A stretch of 64,000 nucleotides of DNA from Heracleum sosnowskyi (taxonomy: Eukaryota > Streptophyta > Magnoliopsida > Apiales > Apiaceae), in the NCBI GenBank assembly GCA_030848705.1, contig JAUIZM010000012.1, positions 4,280,679 to 4,344,678 of the forward strand. Direction: 5' to 3'. The number at the start of each line of letters is the position of its first letter. Positions within the stretch are counted from its first letter, which is position 1. The notes beneath the pieces were generated by a model, which was given only the letters and a program-made list of their open reading frames with translations, searched no databases and was not told where the DNA came from. Shown one piece after another: positions 46,805 through 56,500 of the stretch. A program made the translations under genes and the position numbers.

Positions 46805-46852
46805 CTCTTATGAGTCGATGCATGTCGTTTGTACTTGCATCGACTCATAAGA
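46805..46852. repeat. Perfect 18-bp inverted repeat with 12-nt loop
   Basis: The arms are CTCTTATGAGTCGATGCA (46805-46822) and its exact reverse complement (46835-46852). A stem-loop RNA is possible on either strand. The stem is a little short for a plant microRNA precursor. Confidence 0.8.
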
Positions 46853-47352
46853 GACCCCCCTAGAACAGCAGAGAGATGACGTTAAAAGAAAGAGACCTCC
46901 CTGCCATAGGATTTTCCTGGAAGTTTAACTTGATCAGCATTTTTACATGGTCAGAATTTTATCAAAAAATTACTGAACTTAGAAGCAATATATGTTCATC
47001 ATTCTCTTATCAAGATGTGTGTATCCATATATTCATTGATTGATTGAAATACTGGTGTATAGTTCATCTTTTCATATCAAGAATCATAAATTATGCAATT
47101 CCGTAGATTATCTACTCTAATTAATCCAACCCCACAAAACCAATTTGCATATCAACACAAATATTCACAAAAAAAAAAACAAGAATTTAAATCCAATTCA
47201 TTACATCATAAAACCATTCCTGAACCTAAAGCCCGGGATATTGATTTCATAAATGTAGCTTATATCCCTTCACTAATGGATAAAAGTTTTTTAACTTCCG
47301 GTGCATATATTGTCAGCACACGTGGTTCTAAAAATTGCATTCTTCTAGTTGA

Positions 47353-47535
47353 TCAGTCTTCACTATCTCCTTCATAGTCTGAAAGTGATTGTTCAAGTTC
47401 CATCACCAATTCATCTTCACTATCTCCTTCGTTGTGTGCGAGTTCCTGCTCAAGTTCCATTGCAAAGTCGTCATCAAAACCATCTTCCTCCACTTGATAG
47501 TTATCATCGTCCCCTTCATTGGGGGAGTGATCCAT
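47353..47535 (-). CDS. Doubtful small acidic ORF, 60 aa
   Basis: The frame encodes two related segments (MELEQELAHNEGDSED and MELEQSLSDYEGDSED), so the DNA contains a 48-57 bp imperfect duplication. It starts with ATG at 47535 and ends at a stop near 47353. No domain is recognised. It could be a remnant of a larger acidic protein or chance. Confidence 0.2.
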   Translation of the reverse strand: MDHSPNEGDDDNYQVEEDGFDDDFAMELEQELAHNEGDSEDELVMELEQSLSDYEGDSED

Positions 47536-47864
47536 TTCACTATGTATAGTGTCTTGTTGTTGATGATAAACATATTATAGTCAAATATTTAAAAAGGAAC
47601 CAAAATAACATTTCTCAGCCAAATATTTAAAGCATGGAAATGTCTTTAATTACTTGTAAAATCTTAGCAATCGTGCTAGCATATAAAATTATTATTCTTG
47701 CTTGGTGATATGTAATTGATCGGATATTGACAAATTGTGGCAAAACCATTCCTCGTGATGTAAGATCTTTGTAGGTTATTATAAATGTGTATCATGTGAG
47801 TAAGATGGTATAAATTTCTGGCATGACAGTGTTACCAATGTATTAGAAAAAACACAAGCACATA

Positions 47865-48253
47865 TGATGGTCCGTAGGAAAATTAGTAAATTCCCGCAGG
47901 GATCATCGGAAGGTTCTCTCCATTTATGTTCTCTTTTGTTCTCTTGATTTCGCTCTCCCCCTTTTCTGTTTATTCTCTCTTCCTTTTATCCCCTCGTTCC
48001 CTGGCTGCCACCGCGCAGTCTATTCTCTAGACTAGGTGACAAGGATAGAATCACCTGTCTGCTTCACCTGTGTGGCTGGCCACCTATGATTCCGTAGGGT
48101 AGGTGACGGAGGGAGTCTAGGAGGCCAGATGGAAAGCAGGAGTGACACGTGTTCAGAAAGGGGGAACGTGCCTCCGGGAGAGGTGAGCCCAATGATATCT
48201 TAGGGACTACGCCGTAGGCCGTAGGAAATAGTTTACATTTTTGGAGGCCATCA
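47865..48253 (-). repeat. 3' LTR of the Tat gypsy (389 bp)
   Basis: On the plus strand it begins TGATGGTCCGTAGG and ends GGAGGCCATCA, giving perfect TGATGG/CCATCA inverted ends. Next to it inside the element is a polypurine tract (minus strand AAGGGGGCAAA, 48254-48264). Confidence 0.9.
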
Positions 48254-48570
48254 TTTGCCCCCTTAGCAGGATGGTCTTCTTTAGGAGATCCTTCCAGCGA
48301 ATCTCCAAAAAACTTTTTAATGCAGGTACTCTGAAGGTTATGGGGGCGCTCGTTTCGGCGAGAAGAACGTCCATGGAGGTTATGGGAGCGTTTAAATTTG
48401 AAAGGAGGTAGGGTGCTGTTGGTAGTCTGAAGTTCACACTAATAGAAGTCGTAACAGGTGGCAATTTTACCCTTTTGCCCTTCAACTGAAGGAGGCGGTT
48501 GGCATTCCTTTCTTCCCTTTGTGGGCACGTGGGGGGTAAATGCCCTCCCCCCCTTTTTCTTTTCTCTTGT

Positions 48571-48580
48571 GTATATATAC
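48571..48580 (+). promoter_or_regulatory. TATA box candidate of the antisense gene
   Basis: GTATATATAC in a pyrimidine-rich setting lies 428 bases before the first ATG of the antisense gene. It is outside the LTR, so the gene would have its own promoter. Confidence 0.55.
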
Positions 48581-48998
48581 TCTCAAACGCATGTATACTT
48601 CTCATCTTATTGCCACGCTCTGAACACTTGCTTGTTCCCAAAAGAAGAGAAGGCAGCTATCTGGATTGTTGGGTGACCTGATTTCGTGTTCGCATTTCCT
48701 TCCAGGTAATTTGATTTCTTATCCTCTTCATACTTGTTTTCCAATTATTTTGGTTTTATATCACATGACGGTTCTCGTCAGAAAAAGGGGGGTGTTGGTT
48801 TGGGGGGTTTTTTTTTTCTTCGTCTTTTCCTGGGACTACACATACTCTCTCGAGAGAAGTAACAGATTGTCACTATAAGCCATCCCCAAACGATCAATCA
48901 GTTTTGTTATAATTCAAATGCTGTTGTAGAGGAATAGAAGTTAGCTCGATGTATTTGACCAAAGGTGGAGGCCTGTAGTGACCATTCTTTATTTTCGT

Positions 48999-51650
48999 AT
49001 GTGTAGTTCCTCGAAAGACGGTCGAATGGCTAAGAGGAAGAGGAATTCGTCCCCAGAAGGAGTAAGCGCTATGGATTCAGATAATGCGCATTTATCGGAT
49101 TCAAGCGACATGGGGGTTTCCGGTGAAGATAGCGAGTCTTCCGAGAGCTCGACGGCTACTAGCTCCCCTGAAAGGGTGCCAGGCTGGAGTCTTCCCAAAG
49201 GCCACAAAGTCCTAGTGACGAAGGTCCCTAGAGGGAACGTTCCGGCAGGGTCCTCTAAAGTAGTTCCTGAGGAGAAACGGAGAGGAAAGGAAGCCATGAC
49301 TGGAAGTGATACTGAGGTGGGGAGTCGACAGTATTTTAAGAGTAAGGGTTTAGCGATTCCAACCGCGAGCTGCGTAGGCGAGAATGGGATGTGGCTAGAT
49401 CCTGCGCATAAATTCGTGAATACTCCTCCGGATGCTCAAAGGGGGGATTATTTTAAGACCCATGGGAAAAAGTGCCATTATAAGCCTGGGGATGCTATTT
49501 CGCCGGAGGAATCTCTTCGAAAACGTTTGAAGGGTCTAGAGTATCTTCACAAAAAATGTTTGTTCGATATTGATTTCCTTGGTTCGGTACGGTATTCTTT
49601 TCAAATCCCAGAGGAGTATGAAATCAGTGTACCGGATGAAGGGGAGTTCATTTTCTCTAGAAGAAACGATTTATGGGTAGGGATCCCCTTAGAGCACTTT
49701 AGAGCAGGACTACGTCTTCCTATGCACCGGTTTTTCCATACGTTATTGGTAGACATGAGGTTAGGCTTAGGTCAGTTGGGTCCCAATTCTATTCGAAAGA
49801 TATGCGCTTTCATTGCTAGATGTACCGAGTTGGGCCTAGAGCCCACTCTTGCTTTGTTTTGGTCTTTACATAACCTCCAGGCCTCTAGAGATTATCAGCC
49901 TTTATTCGAGCTTCACTGGAAAGGGGCTAAAAGTTTAGGGGGTATACTAGTTGAGGTCCCTTCCTCCAATAAAGGTTGGCATGTCGAATGGCTATTATTC
50001 CGAGGGGTTGATCTGGGCTATCTCCCAGAATATCGGAGACCAGATGGAGTGACTGGGGCTGTCCGTAGGTCCGAAAAGTTGGAGCCCCATGAGATGGAGG
50101 CCGCTTCGCGCTTCGTTGGGGGACAGATTAAGGGTTTGTGGTCGGAAAAAGATTTCTGGAAAACCCCTTTCCTAATAAAACATAATCGTGAGATTTTGCT
50201 TCAATTTCGATACGATTGTTTTGTGTCATTTAAAGTCCTATGTCTATTATCATTGCTTACTGACTAGCTTTTTGCTTCATGTTCCATTTTGTAGTGTTGC
50301 TTGTGGATATACCTCCCTCAACTCTTCCGGCTCGTATGGACAAAAGTCGAGTTCTTGCTTTGGCTCGGAAGAAACAAGTGGAAAAGGGGGCAGAGAGTAA
50401 ACACATTGGTGAAGATAGTACTGCTGTAGAGGAGTCTTCTGCGAAGCCTACAGCTTCTGCTGAGAAAATCAGCGTGGTAAAACCCGTAGAGGTTACAGAT
50501 TCTGAAAATGTCCCTATTCAAACGTTGCGCCAAAGAAAGAGACTAACGAAGACAGGAGATGCGGGGAAATCTAAGAAGTCAAAAACCGAAAGAGGAGCTG
50601 GGTTTCGACTCCGGGATGAAACTGATGAAGAGGGCAGCGATGTTGAGCTTATCCCGGAGCATTTAGTGGCTTCCCGAGGGATGCAATTTGGTTTGGCCGA
50701 AGGAGGGGGTTCCAGTTCTGGTTTACCTCCTGCTCCTCAGACACCCTCAGCCGAAGGGGTTGAGGGTTACACCCTCATTCGATTCGAAGCCCGCCAAGGT
50801 TGGTTGGGGGAGGATGCGCGAGTTGAACCTCCTCTAGAGGCTTTGAGCGCTTTTTCTTTGGCTCAGGACCGAGCTAAACTCGAGCGGGAGACTGATGAGG
50901 ATCTGATTCGTAAGGCAAAAGAGGCTTATGGAAAGGTAATACTCATCTATCCACCCCCCTTAGTTCTAACTTTTGATTTCACTTAATGTTCTATTTTCTA
51001 ACGGGTTTAAGTTTTTGTGATAGTTGGGAGTTTACCTTCTTGGAGTTTCCGAGAGGAGTGCTAGTAACCGCCGTACGGCCACGGCGGAACACCGAAGAGC
51101 TATTAACGAGAAGCGGGCTAGAGATGATGCTTTGAACTTATTAAAAACTTCTCAAGCGAAGGGAGAATCTCTAGTTTTGGAGCTGGGCAAGGTTAAAAGT
51201 TCGTATGATCAGGCTGAGGGGCGCTTGGTCAAGATGGGGGAAGAGTTGCAAACGGAAAAAGGTATTTCCGCAAGCTTACAGGTGACCCTGGACCAGCGAG
51301 AGAAAGAGCTCAAAGAACTGACGGAGGAATTAGCTAAAACTACTCAAACGTTGGAACGAGTCGAAAGGGAGGCCAACATTACGTTTGAGGACTGTGTGAA
51401 TCGGTATAAAGGTTCAGCAGCATATGTTACCGAACTAGAGATGAAGGCCGGAGACTTTCATGAGGAAGGCTACAACGATTGCTTGCAGTTCGTAGGGGCA
51501 GGTAACTTGTTGGACCCTGTGAACCATTCCATAGAAGCTTTTCGCGATTTTGAAATCGCTCGACTGGAGGCCGAGAAGGGTGCAGGGAATGGCGGAAAAG
51601 GTGAGGCTCAACTCGGTGATGAAGAGACTCCAGATAAAGCAGGTCCTTGA
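48999..51650 (+). CDS. Antisense gene of the Tat element: three-exon 'putative gypsy type transposon' (Transposase_28-like) protein, 818 aa
   Basis: Exons are 48999-50187, 50295-50935 and 51024-51650. Introns 50188-50294 (GTGAG to TTGTAG, 107 bp) and 50936-51023 (GTAATA to GTGATAG, 88 bp) join the frames exactly, in phases 1 and 0, giving 2457 coding bases. ATG at 48999 or 49026 (MAKRKRNSSPEG) may be used. Exon 1 has a Ser-rich acidic start and the domain found in this protein group (FRAGLRLPMHRFFHTLL, then LALFWSLHNLQ). Exon 2 is low-complexity with basic NLS-like patches. Exon 3 is a long coiled coil. Many plant genes of this class are annotated as putative gypsy-type transposon protein. 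Function is unknown. Confidence 0.8.
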
Positions 51651-52295
51651 TCCGGAAGGCCCTGGCGGGGAACCGAAAAGTGGACCGGAGGTGGCGTAAG
51701 GATTGGAAGGACTCAGTTTTTCCATTGAACTATTAATCCCATGTTCTTTTTTTTTTGTGTTTTGGCGTTGTTATAGCCCTTTCGGCATCTAGGTTTCTTT
51801 GTGGACATGGCTTCGTTTCCCTCGGTTGTATTTTATTCCAGTTTATCAGAACTTCCAAGGGTTTTATTTTACTCACTTATTAATTGGAAATATTTACTTT
51901 ATTTCTGCGTTCCATTTCATCCGAACAAAGTTTGACGGGCGCTTTTATCCTGGGAAAAGCGCTAACGAGGGGGAGGTCATAGGTCAATGGTTTTGACTAG
52001 CTGACCACCTCGTAAATGGATGCTGCATTTAAACCTGGTGGGTTCCCGATAATACACATCTCTTCCTCTGCCTTTTCCCTGCCTATAAATGGCTCGAGTT
52101 TTCTTCCTGTTTTATTTATCTCAGACCTCTTCCTTTTGTCATACTGCTAGGTATTGGTTTAAAACTTATTTATTTATTCATTATATACATATTTTTATTT
52201 CCTTTCTTTTACAACAAATCTTCTTTTTCATGCCTTTCGTTTTATCTTTGATTTTGGCTTAACTTGTTTAATTTTCACTTGATTTTCCAGAAAAA
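51651..52295. other. Spacer between the two plus-strand genes of the Tat element
   Basis: Non-coding. It has T-rich stretches that could end transcription of the first gene (51735-51760) and, near its right end, the TATA box and leader of the second ORF. Confidence 0.45.
52083..52090 (+). promoter_or_regulatory. TATA box candidate of the small antisense ORF
   Basis: CTATAAAT in the phrase TGCCTATAAATGGCTCGAG is a strong plant TATA match. It lies about 210 bases before the ATG at 52296. Confidence 0.55.
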
Positions 52296-52526
52296 ATGAA
52301 GATGTATAAGGGTAAGAATGTTTTGGAGATGTCCCCCGGAGAGCTAGAAGCTATTATGGAAGCGGACTGGGAGGAGTACATCAATGTGTTGTTTCTCATG
52401 GCGCAAGCTGCTTTAGAGGAATATGAGGAGGATGAGGCTAGGAGGAAGGAGGATAAAAAAGGAGGAGGCCCCCTGGTTCTGGTCCAGCTGCGGCGGCAGC
52501 CTAATCTTTATCGTTCCTGGGTTTAA
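52296..52526 (+). CDS. Small antisense ORF of the Tat element, 76 aa
   Basis: It begins MKMYKGKNVLEMSPGELEAI and is highly charged, with an acidic helix (EEYEEDEARRKEDKK). The ATG follows a CAG (TTTTCCAG at 52283-52290) that could be a splice acceptor, so it may be the last exon of a longer transcript. No family is recognised. Its own TATA box and plant-like leader are the main reasons to keep it. Confidence 0.4.
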   Translation: MKMYKGKNVLEMSPGELEAIMEADWEEYINVLFLMAQAALEEYEEDEARRKEDKKGGGPLVLVQLRRQPNLYRSWV

Positions 52527-52904
52527 GAATGAGCCCATCGGTCTGTGATGGGCCATTCCTTCTATTTAAATAAAACTTTTTCGCTATTAAATAAAACTTC
52601 TTGTTGTGGGTGTTTTTTATTCTGTTTTTCGATTTTATGGGTTTTGAATTCTTTCTACTTATAGTAGGAATAACTAACAGTTCCGTCGACGCTTGAACCG
52701 AGAATGAGACTAATAAAGCTCCAAAAGGATTTTTCAATATAACTCTAAGTATGGTTTCAAAGCGAATTATTCTGACTATCACAACTGTTTACCATCATAA
52801 AATGGATAAATACAAACTGTACAAGTGATCAGCTGCCCCCTGTTATCGTGAGAGGAGGTCATAACATTCCTCATCGATTTTGAGGAGTAATTTATTATTT
52901 TTAT

Positions 52905-53235
52905 GAGCCGAAGGTTAATTCACGTCGCAGCCGTAGTCGAACTATACATAGTGATGAAATAAGTTTCGGTGTTTTTATTTGAAATTTCAGTTCGCGCCAT
53001 AGCTTCACAGGGGTTGTGATAAATGGCTTTTTAACGAACCGGATACCAATTCATGCCGTAGCTTCTAGAGGAGCCACATACATCGGCTTTCTAATGAACT
53101 GGTTACCAATTCATGCCGTAGCCTCGGAAGAACTACATACATCGGCTTTTTAATGAATTGGTGTTTTACTTGAAATCCTTCCATGCCGTAGTTTTCTCAA
53201 GAACTACATATGTTGGCTTTTTGATGAAAGAATTA
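52905..53235. repeat. Tandem repeats of about 70-80 bp between pol and the antisense genes
   Basis: The phrase CATGCCGTAG or a variant (GTCGCAGCCGTAG, CGCGCCATAGC) recurs near 52923, 52990, 53053, 53113 and 53181. Each is followed by AACTACATA and GGCTTTTTAATGAA. Tandem arrays at this place are a known habit of Tat elements. Confidence 0.75.
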
Positions 53236-53529
53236 CCTGAGCCCTGCCCGCTGGTTGTGTGAGATCAAATTTGTTCAGCGGGCGTTTGAATAGACAGGTT
53301 AATGGAATCCTTGTATACCGAAGGCGTTACCTCAAGATGCGAGGCTATCTGATGATCCGCAAGCTTTTTCAATAGTTAGGATAATATTCCCACATATAAT
53401 ATTTATAATCAAGATACAGATACATAAACTAGGGAAAACTTTTGGGCATGGTACATTTTGGGCATGGCACACTCCCAAAAACGAACGGAGTAATTTTCAA
53501 GTTACTAAGAGGCAGGAGAAAAGTAGTAC

Positions 53530-56500
53530 CTACGGATAGTACCGTCGAAGATGTGTCGCATGCCAAGTATTTGGTATGACATCTCCCTGTAGGCGAGCAA
53601 GAACGTAAGTTCCCATTTTGACAACTTGATGGACGACATAAGGTCCTTCCCATTTAGGATCTAGCTTCTTGTTGTGGGTGGGGTCAGATGCCGCTGATGA
53701 CCGTAGTACTTTATCTCCGACCTGAAACTCGCGAGGGTTTATTTTCCCAAAGTACTTGGCCGTAGTTTGTTTATACTGGGCCATTCGTATCACCGCATTC
53801 TCTCTGCGTTCTTCTATTAGATCCAGATTAGTGCGAATTCCTTCTTCATTGGCATTCGGGTCGTACTGTTGGATCCTCAAGGAGGGTTCTCCCAACTCCA
53901 CGGGGATCACGACTTCAGTTCCGTAAGCTAGTCTGAAAGGGCTTTCCCCCGTGGATTTTCGGCTATCAGTCCTGTATGCCCACAAAATATTGGGAAGCTC
54001 TTCGGCCCACATAGATTTTCGGTCTTCAACATTCTTTCGAAGGCTCTGTAGTAGGCTTCGATTGGTGACTTCTACTTGACCATTGGATTGGGGGTATGCC
54101 ACTGAGGACCGTCTATGTTGAATGGAGTAGGCGGAGAGATACTCTTCAAATTCAGCATCAATGAACTGTCTTCCATTGTCAGTAACCAGGACCCGAGGGA
54201 TGCCGAATCGGGTGACAACAAATTCATGAAAAAACTTTCGGCATACCACCGCAGTAATATGTGCTACAGCCTTGGCCTCGGCCCACTTGGTCATGTAGTC
54301 GACAGCCACTATGATGAACTTGAGAGATCCTTTGGCGAGGGGGAAGGGTCCCATAATATCCATGCCCCAAACATCGAAGGGGACAGGTGAAAGTACAGAC
54401 GTAGGGAGTACCGGGGGGAGTCTGGGAATTGAGGCGAACAGCTGACAATTGACACAGATTTTGGCATAATTGAGGCAGTCTTGTCGTAGGGTCGGCCAGT
54501 AATATCCTTGGCGTAAGACCTTATGTGCCAATGCTTCTCCAGAAGAATGACTTCCACAAATTCCTTCGTGCACCTCCAGCATGCAATATTCTGCCTCAGG
54601 GCAATCCAAGCACTTGAGGAGGGGGGCCAGAAAAGACCTTCGATACAATGTTCCTTCAACCAGGGTGTAGTGTGCAGACTTTCCCAGAAGCGTTCGGGCG
54701 GTTTTCTTTTCTTCCGGCAGTATTCCTTCTTGAAGATACAAAATGATCGGGGTCATCCAATTAGGTCCATAAGCCAGAAACATGACTTGAGGTGAGGTGT
54801 CCTCAACCAGGGTGACCGAGGGGCTGTGTAGCACAGTATAGTAAACGTTCAGACCAGGAGGAGATTCGACTCCGGTAGCTAACCTTGCCAAGGCGTCGGC
54901 TTGGGTGTTTTCTTCCCTTTCAATTCCTTCCAGCGAGACCATAGTGAACTGTGCGAGTCTGTCCCTTGCCTCCTGAAGGTACCGTGCCAGTACGGGAGAT
55001 TTGGCCACAAAACTGCCTAGAACCTGATTAACCACCAACTGAGAATCACTGTAAGCCTTAAGGTATTGGACTTGAAGAGCCTTGGCTAGTTTAAACCCTG
55101 CAATCAAAGCTTCATACTCGGAGCAGTTGTTGGTGGCTGGGAAGTCAAAACGGATGGCTTGACGAATTTCGAAACCCTCCGGGCTAATGAGGAGCACTCC
55201 TGCTCCACTACAACCCGTCGTGGAGGATCCGTCTACAAATAACTTCCAAGGAGAGGCGGCCTCCTCATTGATGGCCCTAACTGATTCTGCTTTCGGTTCC
55301 GGCTCTTCAGCAACGGAACACTCTACCATGAAATCGGCCAAAGCTTGGCCCTTAATCGCTGTCCGAGGTAAGTAGGAGATATTGAACTGACTGAGTTCCA
55401 CTGTCCAATTCACCAGCCTTCCGGAGAGATCGGGTTTGTGCAATATCTTCCGAAGTGGATAGTTGGTGTACACCCTAATATCATGGCCTTGGAAATAGGG
55501 TCGCAACCTCCGGCTGGCCAACAGCAAAGAGTAAGCCATCTTTTCTATGAAGGGGTACCGAGTTTCGGCGTTCCGGAGAACATGACTGACATAATACACT
55601 GGAAATTGCTTTTCGGCCTCTTCCCGGAGGAGGCAAGAACTTACAGCTTCCGGAGCTATCGCCAAATACAAGTAAAGAGGTTCTCCCGGAATCGGGCAGG
55701 ACAGGACTGGGGGAGAAGTGAGATTTTCTTTTAGAGAGTCAAATGCTTCTTGACAACCTCGGGTCCAGTTAATTCGTCGAGATTTGTTAACTCCTTTCAA
55801 GACCGCGAAGAATGGGAGACTCCTTTCGGCTAATTTTGAGATGAAACGCCGCAGGGCCGTAAGGCACCCATTCAGAGATTGGACCTGTTTCGGTGTCGTA
55901 GGGGGCTGCATTTCCATAATTGCTCTGACCTTATCTGGATTGACTTCAATCCCCTGACCACTGATGACATGTCCGAGGAACTTTCCGCTAGCCACCCCAA
56001 AAGAACATTTGGCTGGGTTGAGCTTAAGACGGGATCTTCGAAGATTTTCGAACGTTTCCCTCAAATCCTGTACATGATCTGTCCTTTCACGAGATTTGAC
56101 AATCACATCATCTACATAGACCTCCAAGTTTCTTCCAATCTGGTGGTCAAAAATCTTGTTCATAGCTTTTTGATATGTGGCACCTGCATTCATAAGACCC
56201 ATAGGGAGCACTCGGTAAGAATACACAACCCGATGGGTGATAAAAGACGTTTTAGGCTGATCTTCCGGTGCCAAAGTTATCTGATTATACCCAGAATAAG
56301 CATCCAGGAAGCTAAAGAGAACGTGCCCTGCCGTGGCGTCAATTAACTGATCTATGGTGGGTAGAGGGTAGTAATCTTTAGGTGTGGCTTTGTTGAGATC
56401 GGTATAGTCAATGCAGACCCTCCACTTACCGCTAGATTTCTTCACTAAAACCACGTTCGCTATCCATTGGGGGAATTGAATCTCGTAAATAAAGTTGGCC

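Larger units (their letters stand above)
46167..47864. other. Intergenic DNA left of the Tat gypsy element
   Basis: It holds the second copy of the local duplication (46208-46455), a perfect 18-bp hairpin (46805-46852) and a doubtful acidic ORF (47353-47535). Otherwise I see AT-rich DNA without a gene. The part adjacent to 47865 is one flank of the gypsy insertion. Confidence 0.45.

Noticed and set aside
47093..47377. 94-codon plus-strand ORF
   Set aside because: No domain, no promoter evidence, AT-rich composition like its surroundings.
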